A stretch of DNA of 64,000 nucleotides, taken from NCBI GenBank assembly GCA_938002255.1, contig CALLAL010000036.1:1-64000 (forward strand), written 5' to 3'. The notes below the pieces were generated by a model. It ran no database searches, was not told the DNA's origin, and saw nothing but the letters and a program-made list of their open reading frames with translations. Position numbers and translations under genes: made by a program. Below are positions 25,394 through 33,090 of this stretch, piece after piece. Each line of letters starts with the position of its first letter. Within the stretch, counting starts at the first letter, position 1. The DNA comes from an uncultured bacterium. GTDB lineage: Bacteria; Desulfobacterota; BSN033; UBA1163.

Positions 25394-26146
25394 TTATCGC
25401 CCTGATTCCTGAGCAATCATTGCAGCACCATAGGCACCTACGGTTTGGGGATTTTTTGGAATTTTTATTTCACAGCTAAGTAACTTACTGAGTAATTTCC
25501 TCATGCACGGGTTCTTGGCGACACCCCCTGCGAAAATAATGTCAGGTGCCGTAGATACTCTTTTCAATAAAGAAAGGGTCCGATTAAGGATTGCCATATG
25601 AATCCCCCGGGCAATATCCTCCCTTTGCTGTCTTCTGGCCAGTAGAGAGGTTACTTCTGATTGGGCAAATACCGTGCACATGCTGTTGATCTGGATATTG
25701 CCGTTCGCTCTCAATGCGGCTCCTCCAAATTCTTCCAGATCGTATCCCAGTGTCTTAGCTATGACTTCGAGAAACATCCCTGTTCCAGCGGCGCAGCGGT
25801 CATTCATCTCGAATTTAGAAACGTTTCCCCTTTCATCCAGTCCAATCGCTTTCGTATCCTGACCTCCTATATCAAGGATAGTCCGGCAATCAGGGAAAAG
25901 CGTCTTTGCTCCTCTGGCAAATGCCTTAATCTCTGTCACGGTTGGAGCATCAAAATGGGTTTTAAAAAAATGCCTTCCATATCCCGTGGCCAGGATCTTG
26001 TCAAAAGAGGTCTGGACTAAAAGTTTATTACATTGCTCGAGGGGATCATGGGTGGTGTCAGCTATTGACGAGTAAATAATTTCCCCATCTTCTACCACCA
26101 CTAATTTGATTGTCCTTGAACCAATATCAATACCTGCTGTCTTCAT
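25394..26146 (-). CDS. HgdC/BcrA-type ATPase activator (acyl-CoA dehydratase activase)
   Basis: ASKHA-fold ATPase of 250 residues that injects low-potential electrons into a double-cubane or dehydratase partner. GIDIGSRTIKLVVVEDG at the N-terminus binds ATP, and DRCAAGTG and NSMCTVFAQSEV carry the two cysteines that hold the shared [4Fe-4S] cluster of the dimer. It is directly adjacent (no gap) to a double-cubane-cluster protein gene and is followed by the selC-like tRNA-Cys and selB. Confidence 0.9.
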   Translation of the reverse strand: MKTAGIDIGSRTIKLVVVEDGEIIYSSIADTTHDPLEQCNKLLVQTSFDKILATGYGRHFFKTHFDAPTVTEIKAFARGAKTLFPDCRTILDIGGQDTKAIGLDERGNVSKFEMNDRCAAGTGMFLEVIAKTLGYDLEEFGGAALRANGNIQINSMCTVFAQSEVTSLLARRQQREDIARGIHMAILNRTLSLLKRVSTAPDIIFAGGVAKNPCMRKLLSKLLSCEIKIPKNPQTVGAYGAAMIAQESGR

Positions 26147-27292
26147 CTAACTTTTCACCATCTCCAGAAACGCTTCGATGCGCACCCTCAATTGTTCGGT
26201 ATCAGATTCGGAATAATCGGTTTCCAGATGCAGAAAGGGTAATCCCCATTTCTCACTGACAAATTTCTCGATTTGATACGATTCGATATTATAAGTGTGG
26301 CAGGCCTGCCAGGTCAGATCGATCACTCCATCCACTGAAAAATCCTCGATCAATTCGTCCAGAAGTTTAATTCTGCCCGGGTTTGGAGACATGACCGAAC
26401 AGGGAGTTGATAAATATTTTTCGGCCATGGCCTGAAGGGGTTCTTTATTTTCATCAATCATGAATACCGAACGATATCCACTGCAGTTCTCCAAACAAAC
26501 GACATTCGCCCCGGCTTTTTCAATCAGCCGAACCACCTTCTCAGAACCAAGCCCCACAGGAACACCCGTGACCAAGATTCTGGGGGTCTTTGGGTGAAAT
26601 GGGCTTTCTGCTGGATTACCTTTCCTACGAAATTCGTCAACAATTTCGTTCATCAGGGCAATTCCCAACCTTTTATCCATAAAGAATCCCGTCTTAAACA
26701 TCACGGTCAGAAGCTCAATGCCACTGATCGGAGAAGGGTTCATTTTCGGCAGGTCCATTAAGGCCTTTTTTGCCTTACGCTCCTGGTTAGTCAGTTTAAT
26801 CGCCTCGGATAATCTCTCGTCCGTAATTTCAACACCGGTCACTTTCTCTACCTTCTTTTTGAACTTAACGATCTCGTCATACCAGAAGGATAAAGCCCCG
26901 TCGGTTTCCTGTGTCTGGGGTAACTGAAGAATATGGATGGGCCGAAATTTAGCTAACAGCTCAAACATCTTCTTCTTGCCGTCACATGTGGTCTCGCCAA
27001 CGACCAGATCGGAAAACCGAAAATAGGGACACGTGTCTGTCGCGGCATAGCCGTAGCTACTTTTGATTAATGGACATAGATTTCTGGGCAATACTTTTTC
27101 AGCCGCCTCAATGGGTTCGTTTCGAGTGCCACAAAGAGAAACGGGAATCGCATTAGCAGCGACAGCAATCTCTATCGGAGAATAAAGACAGTAAAACCCA
27201 ATGACTTTTCGGCCTTCCTGCTTTGCCTTTGCAATATTAGGAAGGTTCTGTTCTGAAAGTTGCTGGAGTTTGCTAAAGGTTACCAAGTTCAT
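26147..27292 (-). CDS. Double-cubane-cluster protein / 2-hydroxyacyl-CoA dehydratase-like subunit
   Basis: Protein of 381 residues in the HgdB/BcrC superfamily. Conserved cysteine segments are GFYCLYSP, SLCGTRNEPIEAAEKVLPRN with CPLIKSSYG, GETTCDGKKKMFE, ENCSGYRS and TWQACHTYN, as in double-cubane-cluster proteins that reduce small molecules using an ATP-driven activator. No separate acyl-CoA binding partner or coenzyme-A transferase is nearby, favouring a DCCP over a dehydratase. The substrate is unknown. A paralogue lies at 28200-29480. Confidence 0.85.
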   Translation of the reverse strand: MNLVTFSKLQQLSEQNLPNIAKAKQEGRKVIGFYCLYSPIEIAVAANAIPVSLCGTRNEPIEAAEKVLPRNLCPLIKSSYGYAATDTCPYFRFSDLVVGETTCDGKKKMFELLAKFRPIHILQLPQTQETDGALSFWYDEIVKFKKKVEKVTGVEITDERLSEAIKLTNQERKAKKALMDLPKMNPSPISGIELLTVMFKTGFFMDKRLGIALMNEIVDEFRRKGNPAESPFHPKTPRILVTGVPVGLGSEKVVRLIEKAGANVVCLENCSGYRSVFMIDENKEPLQAMAEKYLSTPCSVMSPNPGRIKLLDELIEDFSVDGVIDLTWQACHTYNIESYQIEKFVSEKWGLPFLHLETDYSESDTEQLRVRIEAFLEMVKS

Positions 27293-27358
27293 AATTGCTT
27301 CTCCAAACCTCTCCTCCCACCCGGCGGGAGAAGAGATTTTTTGGAACGGACAAAACTT

Positions 27359-28129
27359 CTACCTGGGCATTGATTTATTTATAATGTCACCTCGTTGGCC
27401 AAAAAAATCAGCAGGGACAAATTTGTAACCTGGGATTGGTTCTATATCTAAAAGTTCTGATGGCGGTGTAGTCAGAACACGAAGACTAAGAGCGTCCTGC
27501 ATTATTTCTACCCGATTAATGTCCTCGGCCATCACAGGTTCTCCGTTGGCCCTCAATTGTCGAATTTTTCCTTCCAATTCGGCTAATTCTTTAGGAAAGA
27601 TCCCTTTTCTAAGGTGCACTTTATAGGCTTCTCCGGTGGAAATTTTCTGAATAATAAAACCGTCACCAATCGAGTTATCAATTCGTAACGTCTGGAAATT
27701 AAACCGAGCGCCGGTCATAAAGGCTACAGCATCTACCCAACATGGTCCGTTCTTTGAAACAGCTCGGAGATCGGTTCTGTCCACTACTCCATTTGGAAAT
27801 AGTTTTTCCAAAACGGCCTTGATTTGTACGAAGGCTACCACCAGTCCATCACACATATGTCCATGAATTCTTGCCAAATCTTTTAGTCCAATTTCCTTGG
27901 TTTTTAGTGAGTAGCGGCCAAGAGAGCTATCTGTATCCAGGACGACAATCGGTTTACTGTTCATTGCCCTGGAGGCCCACTCGGGATAGAACCAATCCGG
28001 TGAGTTGTCGGTTTTTCCAAAATTCTGTGCTAAACAAGGAATGGTGGTAATCCCAAGGAGTAAGAGGCTTAAAAACAAAACCTTACTGATCTTTTTGATT
28101 GCGTTAATCTTTCTGATGGTTTCTTTCAT
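27359..28129 (-). CDS. Exported FmdE-like (formylmethanofuran dehydrogenase subunit E domain) protein
   Basis: A 256-residue protein with a signal peptide (ISKVLFLSLLLLGITTIPCLA) and an FmdE-type domain: RIHGHMCDGLVVAF and NGPCWVDAVAFMTGARF, the conserved His/Cys metal or substrate site. The ATG at 28129 follows aaaggagg by eight bases. FmdE-domain proteins occur outside methanogens near molybdopterin and metal genes with unknown role. It lies between the two double-cubane-cluster genes, an unusual place for a periplasmic protein. Confidence 0.8.
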   Translation of the reverse strand: MKETIRKINAIKKISKVLFLSLLLLGITTIPCLAQNFGKTDNSPDWFYPEWASRAMNSKPIVVLDTDSSLGRYSLKTKEIGLKDLARIHGHMCDGLVVAFVQIKAVLEKLFPNGVVDRTDLRAVSKNGPCWVDAVAFMTGARFNFQTLRIDNSIGDGFIIQKISTGEAYKVHLRKGIFPKELAELEGKIRQLRANGEPVMAEDINRVEIMQDALSLRVLTTPPSELLDIEPIPGYKFVPADFFGQRGDIINKSMPR

Positions 28130-28199
28130 TTCTATTCCCTCCTTTTGAAGTTTGTAGATTAATGGTAAACAACTAACAACCAATGGAATGACCGAAGTC

Positions 28200-29480
28200 T
28201 CACTTCTTCACCATCTCCAGAAAAGCCTCGATTCTTGTCTTCAGTTGACCGACGTCCTCCATGCCGTAATCGGTTTCAATTTTAAGCATGGGAATTCCTT
28301 TTTCCTGAAGGGCTTTTTCAACTCTGTACGCCTCCACGGTATAAGGGGTACAAAACTGAATGCTGTAGTGGATGACTCCATCTGCTTTAAACTCCTTGAC
28401 CAGATCGAGAATATGGTCCGTCCGTTCCACATTTGGAGTGAAGCAGGCACAGTCTATCTTCATATATCGATCGGTGATAGCGTCGATCATCTCATCGAGC
28501 GTCTTTCCGCTCTCATCGACCAGATCTCTTGTGCTTCGCTCTCCCACGCAAGATTCCTCAGCCACAACAATGGCCCCACTTGTCTCTATGAGATAAGGGA
28601 TCTTCCAATTCGGGACTGCCATGGGAGATCCAGACACTAAAATCCTTGGTGTCCCATTTTTTACGACTCCTATTCCTTTTTTGATACGATCCTCAATTTC
28701 ATCACAAAGGTCATTGACACTCTTGGTGAACCGAAGAGGATCATCATAAAAGGCAATCTGATTCACCAGAAGAGCATCAAGTCCAGAGATAGGTGAAGGG
28801 ATTGCTTCTCGAAGAGAACTCAATCGTTGGAGAACCCGGCGTTTATTATTAACGATCTTGATTCCCTCCCTCAGGTTTTCAGAAGTAATCTTTCTACCAC
28901 TTAACTGCTCCACTTTGTCTTTGAACTGAATAATTTCACCCCGCCAGAGGGTCCTGTCCCGTTCAGTCTTCATCTGAGGGATTTCCATCACATAGGTCTC
29001 TTTATAATCATTCAGAATCTCATAAGCCTTTTTCTTTCCATCACAGGTCGTTTCTCCAACGACGAGATCGCTTGCCTGAATGTAAGGACAGAGACCGGCC
29101 AGTTTAAATCCCATAAAGGATTTAATTAAGGCACAGGTATTTCTTGGAAGGACTTTCTCTGCCTCATCGATACCGATCTCAGCTCCTGCACAGAGGCCTA
29201 CACAGGTGGCTCCAACGGCAAGGATCAACTCTTCCGGTACATAGACACAAAAGGTTCCTATTACTTTGTTTCCTTTTTTCTTCGTTTCCATCAATTCTTC
29301 AATCCTAAGTCCGTGAGCCTCTGAGATGACAAAATCGAGATACTGCATGCCTTTGGGTCGATTTTCCTGTCTCATATAGATGTCTTTGTAGGCCTGTCCT
29401 AAAACATTGAGAAGCTGATCGTGTCCCACAAGATTTAAACCCAGTTCTTTCCACATCGGACGATAATCTTTTTGAGTCAT
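28200..29480 (-). CDS. Double-cubane-cluster protein / 2-hydroxyacyl-CoA dehydratase-like subunit (paralogue)
   Basis: A 426-residue member of the same family as 26147-27292, with an N-terminal extension of about 50 residues. Motifs: GTFCVYVPEELILAVGA, GLCAGAEIGIDEAEKVLPRN, NTCALIKSFMGFKLAGLCPY, GETTCDGKKKAYE, EESCVGERS and IQFCTPYT. Both chains end in a near-identical tail (RIEAFLEMVK). The pair may form a heterodimer or two homodimers served by one activator. It is the first gene of the operon that runs to selB. Confidence 0.86.
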   Translation of the reverse strand: MTQKDYRPMWKELGLNLVGHDQLLNVLGQAYKDIYMRQENRPKGMQYLDFVISEAHGLRIEELMETKKKGNKVIGTFCVYVPEELILAVGATCVGLCAGAEIGIDEAEKVLPRNTCALIKSFMGFKLAGLCPYIQASDLVVGETTCDGKKKAYEILNDYKETYVMEIPQMKTERDRTLWRGEIIQFKDKVEQLSGRKITSENLREGIKIVNNKRRVLQRLSSLREAIPSPISGLDALLVNQIAFYDDPLRFTKSVNDLCDEIEDRIKKGIGVVKNGTPRILVSGSPMAVPNWKIPYLIETSGAIVVAEESCVGERSTRDLVDESGKTLDEMIDAITDRYMKIDCACFTPNVERTDHILDLVKEFKADGVIHYSIQFCTPYTVEAYRVEKALQEKGIPMLKIETDYGMEDVGQLKTRIEAFLEMVKK

Positions 29481-29726
29481 AGGTTTTCTCCTTTTCTGAT
29501 TCCTCTGCGAGGATATCCAACTAAAGTTATGTACTCTTGATTTTGACAGGGGATTTTAAGGAAGAAGATCTGGATGGAACATGAAGAGGAAAGGCCTTTT
29601 ACACTCTATGACGTTGAAAGAGATGAGAGCCTTGCTCCTGACCACCCGTCTGTTTTCCCCATCGCCTCAACCCAATCCTATGGGTTTTTGTGTCCAAGTA
29701 TCATGGTCGAAAGTAAATTGACACTA
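29481..29726. other. Gap without a convincing gene
   Basis: About 245 bases between the double-cubane operon and the end of the kinase-DUF1858 gene. A plus-strand reading frame of 65 codons from 29574 has no ribosome site or recognisable protein, and the minus strand is stop-rich. It presumably holds the promoter of the double-cubane operon, though no clear -35/-10 pair was found. Confidence 0.4.
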
Positions 29727-30842
29727 TCATCGGCTCTCACCCCCTTCATGAGTAATTTTAATTGTGTTTAATGATGAAATTGAATCTTCTAAATCTAAAA
29801 TAAGCTGATTTAAATCCAATTGATATTTCTGTGCTACCTGCCTGAGTGGTTCAAAAAGAGCCTGGCAACAAATGCAACCCCCAACTTTTTCGTCATATTT
29901 TTTAAAAACCGATTCTGTCTCTCGATAACGATCAATAATTTCTAAAACAGTCATTTCGGGATGAATATTTTTATGATTTTTTGATTCAGATTTGAGAACT
30001 TCCTCGATGGCCTTTGGAATATACTGGATAATTTCACTGACCTGAGTTCCTGGAGAGGGGTGTGCATAAGATCCGGCAAGTCTGTTTACCCGCGCCGCCA
30101 TAATGGCAGCCTTCCTTAACTCCATACCCGATGAAATGATTGCAGCCACGATTCCGGTCAACGTATCTCCGGTTCCTCCAATGGCCTCCATTGCCTCTTC
30201 CATAGGAGTATCAATGATGGTCTGAACCCCATCCTTATCCGCAAAGTAATCCTTCCTCCCTTTGACCAGAAGATATTGGGCGGCATTTCCGTGTTGATAG
30301 GCCCTTGCAATCAAGTCCGGAACACGGTTTTCTTCATGTAGAAGAAACCCTCTTGTGTAAAAAGGGTGAGGAGCCAGCTCATCAGCTAGAAACGCAAGCT
30401 CTCCCATATCTGGAGTAAAGAGGTCATAGGCACTGGATCGTCTGCTCATCTTAGCGACATACATAAAACCAGCATCTGCGATGAGGATCGGAGTGGGGGT
30501 TATTTTCTGAAGGACAGATAAAATTCGACTGTGCCATCCAATAAGGGGCTGAATGTAATGAAAGACGATCGTTTGGAAATGTTTTTCCTTCAAATCCTTG
30601 ACAAGATACTGATACAACTTCTGGCTGCCATCTCCATTTCCAATATCCCCTATCAAATAACCAAAGGGTTCTTTTTGACCCAATTTTTTTAATGTTTTAA
30701 TAGCAGCAGCCAATAATGCTGGAGTTCCCCTTTTTACAGGAATCTCGTTTCCATGTATATAGAGGGTCCCATTTTTGAGCTTAACCTCTCCTGCCACCAA
30801 TGGGAACTCAGGATTGGGCACCGTTCCTACAACTGCAAGCAT
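29727..30842 (-). CDS. NAD(P)H-hydrate dehydratase-like kinase fused to a DUF1858 redox-disulfide domain
   Basis: A 371-residue fusion. Residues 1-290 resemble ribokinase-fold NnrD/HMP-kinase-like proteins, with AIGGTGDTLTGIVAAIISSG containing the catalytic GD. The C-terminal 75 residues (PEMTVLEIIDRYRETESVFK and GGCICCQALFEPL) are a DUF1858 / hybrid-cluster-associated disulfide domain with a CxCC motif. Its first 16 bases overlap the DUF3343-type gene, placing it last in the yedE operon. The activity is not predictable; the fusion suggests a thiol or selenol carrier coupled to a small-molecule kinase fold. Confidence 0.78.
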   Translation of the reverse strand: MLAVVGTVPNPEFPLVAGEVKLKNGTLYIHGNEIPVKRGTPALLAAAIKTLKKLGQKEPFGYLIGDIGNGDGSQKLYQYLVKDLKEKHFQTIVFHYIQPLIGWHSRILSVLQKITPTPILIADAGFMYVAKMSRRSSAYDLFTPDMGELAFLADELAPHPFYTRGFLLHEENRVPDLIARAYQHGNAAQYLLVKGRKDYFADKDGVQTIIDTPMEEAMEAIGGTGDTLTGIVAAIISSGMELRKAAIMAARVNRLAGSYAHPSPGTQVSEIIQYIPKAIEEVLKSESKNHKNIHPEMTVLEIIDRYRETESVFKKYDEKVGGCICCQALFEPLRQVAQKYQLDLNQLILDLEDSISSLNTIKITHEGGESR

Positions 30843-31381
30843 CTTCTTTGCATTTCCTCATAAGCTAACTGAAGGGCATAACCACAGAGCGTATGTCCGA
30901 TGTCGCGGGGACTCGGAGCTTCGTGCAACGGTTTGCCCACCATCTGTTCAGCCAGATAGGGGACATCCGGGCAACCCCCTCCAGAAATATTCACAATCAT
31001 CAGGGATTCTTTTTCGATCGTCAGTTTCATGTTCGCCGCCTGAACCATGAAATATTTTCCAAAATCCTTTGTTTGAAATAGATTCACAGGTTCAAGTAGA
31101 GGGCTGCTGACCGGGATCACCTGAAGAGGAGAAATGCCTGCCTCCTGAAGCGTTTTGGTAATCTTTAATTCTTCAATCAAGGGAAATTCAATGACCAGAT
31201 CGCATCCTTTTCTGATTTCAGGCGGAGGTCCCATGACTTTAACCTCCCACCCTCTTTTCTTGAGCACTTTCTCCGCTTGGATGACTTCACTTGTGTTTTC
31301 AAATACCAAAAAGCCGCGGTCGTCTTTTTTACTTTCTTCAATCCGGGGTTGGCCCTTTTTTAAAAATTCCAACAGCGCCAT
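30827..31381 (-). CDS. DUF3343-containing protein (putative Se/S carrier) with C-terminal extension
   Basis: A 184-residue protein. Residues 20-90 (FLVFENTSEVIQAEKVLKKR and GCDLVIEF) match DUF3343, the putative selenium/sulfur carrier family; the C-terminal half (VNISGGGCPDVPYLAEQMVG, HTLCGYALQLAYEE) is a separate conserved-looking domain with two cysteines that I do not recognise. It lies three bases after tusA and overlaps the kinase fusion. Confidence 0.75.
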   Translation of the reverse strand: MALLEFLKKGQPRIEESKKDDRGFLVFENTSEVIQAEKVLKKRGWEVKVMGPPPEIRKGCDLVIEFPLIEELKITKTLQEAGISPLQVIPVSSPLLEPVNLFQTKDFGKYFMVQAANMKLTIEKESLMIVNISGGGCPDVPYLAEQMVGKPLHEAPSPRDIGHTLCGYALQLAYEEMQRRCLQL

Positions 31382-31384
31382 AGG

Positions 31385-31603
31385 TCAATCCTTTGCAACA
31401 ATGATGCGATATCCAATTCCTTCTGGCTCGATACTCTTCACTCGCCACCCTTGGGTCGTAGCAGCACGGGAAACATTCTCTTTGGAGGTATCTGTATCTA
31501 CCAAGACCACAATTTCTCCCTTGTTTACCTTCTTAATTTCGTTAAGGGTCATTAGAACAGGCTGTGGGCACGAAAGTCCTCTTGCATCAACAATATTGCT
31601 CAT
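31385..31603 (-). CDS. TusA/SirA-family sulfurtransferase-like protein
   Basis: A 72-residue single-domain TusA homologue with DARGLSCPQPVLMTLNEI; the reactive cysteine is in CPQP. It follows yedE by 16 bases. A TusA-like protein beside YedE is a known arrangement in selenium-using bacteria, where it is thought to receive selenium or sulfur from the transporter. Confidence 0.92.
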   Translation of the reverse strand: MSNIVDARGLSCPQPVLMTLNEIKKVNKGEIVVLVDTDTSKENVSRAATTQGWRVKSIEPEGIGYRIIVAKD

Positions 31604-31619
31604 ATTTATCCCTCCTTTT

Positions 31620-32714
31620 CTAAGCGACTTCTTTTCTCATGGTGAATCCAATAAACAAACAGGTAAGAAGCCCAATGATCACAGCAGGAATTCCATAATG
31701 TCCAACTCCATCCGGAGAACTGGCCAGGCCAAAGTTATGGGCAATACCGGCTCCAACGATCATTCCAAGGACGAATACTGCAGCATCCCCATCTCCTTCT
31801 CCCGCAAGAAAAAGCTGTCTTCCAGGACATCCGCCTGCCAGACAGAAGGCCAATCCTGCCAAAACCATGCCGCCGAAGTTCCAGAGGCTCATGGTGTGAG
31901 CTATAGGTTGTTTTTCAAAACCGGGGTTAAATTGTCCTAAAATCAGGTTGACGATGAAAGCAACCACGACGAGGGTAATAAATCCCAGAAGGAGATGAGC
32001 TTGCCTAAAAAGCACAAAATCCCTAATGGCGCCCATAGTGCAAAACCGGCTTCGCTGTGCCAGAAATCCAATCAAGAGTCCGATCGCCAGCGATACCAAA
32101 AGCGGGGCATGCATAGATCCAGGCCCTTTGACGCTGTAAAATAGAACTCCACTTTTTTCTTGTCCCGGAACTTGTGGAAAAATCAGCATTAAAACAAGGA
32201 AGCCCAGCATAATTAATGGTAGTAACCATCCAACCGAGGTGTGAGTTTTTTGAGCCCGTCCAAGGTTGTAGCCACCTTTTAAGAAGAAGGTGCCTATCCA
32301 TATCCCTCCAATGAGTCCGAGCAGGCCAAAGATAGCATTGCCGTCACCACCGGAAAGACGGAGTGCGGCCCGCCACGGGCAGCCTAAAAAGACTAGTCCT
32401 CCAATCATGGCAAAGGCTCCAAGAACAAATCGAACAATAGGAGCAGAGCCAGCCCTTGCTCGAAATTCCTTAAACGCATAGGCTGCAATCAGTGATCCCA
32501 AGACAAAGCCAATGATCTCGGGCCTCATGTATTGAACAACAGCCGCCCGATGAAGTCCGAGGGCACCCGCAATGTCCCTCTCCATGCAAGCCACACAGAC
32601 GCCCATGTTTGCAGGATTCCCCCACTTCTGCAGAAGTGGAGCAAAGATTCCAATGAAGGCTCCCACCGATATAATTCCCCAACGAGTCGCAAAAAAGTTT
32701 TTAATGGTGCTCAT
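31620..32714 (-). CDS. yedE: YedE family putative selenium transporter
   Basis: Integral membrane protein of 364 residues with two YeeE/YedE repeats and about ten hydrophobic helices. Conserved cysteines occur in CVACMERD, LGCPWRAAL, SRFCTMGAIRDF and GGCPGRQLF, residues used by this family to pass thiosulfate or selenium species. The ATG at 32714 follows aaaggagg by about seven bases; the upstream in-frame ATG would overlap that site. It leads a yedE-tusA-DUF3343-kinase operon. Confidence 0.9.
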   Translation of the reverse strand: MSTIKNFFATRWGIISVGAFIGIFAPLLQKWGNPANMGVCVACMERDIAGALGLHRAAVVQYMRPEIIGFVLGSLIAAYAFKEFRARAGSAPIVRFVLGAFAMIGGLVFLGCPWRAALRLSGGDGNAIFGLLGLIGGIWIGTFFLKGGYNLGRAQKTHTSVGWLLPLIMLGFLVLMLIFPQVPGQEKSGVLFYSVKGPGSMHAPLLVSLAIGLLIGFLAQRSRFCTMGAIRDFVLFRQAHLLLGFITLVVVAFIVNLILGQFNPGFEKQPIAHTMSLWNFGGMVLAGLAFCLAGGCPGRQLFLAGEGDGDAAVFVLGMIVGAGIAHNFGLASSPDGVGHYGIPAVIIGLLTCLFIGFTMRKEVA

Positions 32715-32749
32715 CGATGCTCCTCCTTTCATTTATCATTCTTTCTTTT

Positions 32750-32854
32750 TTAGGGATTCCCCTTCGGAGCGTATCTTTTGTATGTTTTTTGGGGAAGGAC
32801 AATGAAGGTCCCTACCGATATAATTCCCCAATGGGTGCCAAAGAATTTGACCAT
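32750..32854 (-). pseudogene. Truncated duplicate of the yedE 5' end
   Basis: Minus-strand codons from an ATG at 32852-32854 read MVKFFGTHWGIISVGTF, matching the yedE start (FFATRWGIISVGAF); ttggggaattatatcggt is identical in both. Similarity stops after about 60 bases and a short frame runs on to 32750. It is a remnant of a tandem duplication directly upstream of yedE; no intact protein is expected. Confidence 0.75.
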
Positions 32855-32952
32855 TTTGGCATAAAAGCATCCCTCCGTCTTGTTTACCTTATCATCCTGG
32901 CAATGAGGAAAATTTATTGTGAAAAAATAAACAAATAAATGGTCCCTAAAAA

Positions 32953-33007
32953 TTTTCAATATGTCAAATTGAATTTTTCAATAATCAAGGCTTGAGATAT
33001 TGAAAAA
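32953..33007. promoter_or_regulatory. Three TTTTCAATA half-sites between yedE and the divergent selenoprotein gene
   Basis: ttttcaata occurs at 32953-32961 and 32975-32983 (22 bases apart) and inverted as tattgaaaa at 32998-33006. Sites two and three form a 10-bp inverted repeat (tttttcaata/tattgaaaaa) enclosing a smaller one (tcaaggcttga). The two-turn spacing suggests cooperative binding by one regulator of both divergent transcripts. Confidence 0.5.
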
Positions 33008-33090
33008 TATGATAGAGTTGGAAGGGTGGATTGAAAAAAGCGAAACGTTCAATTAAAATGGCATTGTTTCATTTGAGAGCGGGAGGATTC

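Noticed and set aside
29574-29771. 65-codon plus-strand frame after the double-cubane operon
   Set aside because: No ribosome site, composition unlike a protein, and its end overlaps the kinase-DUF1858 gene on the other strand.
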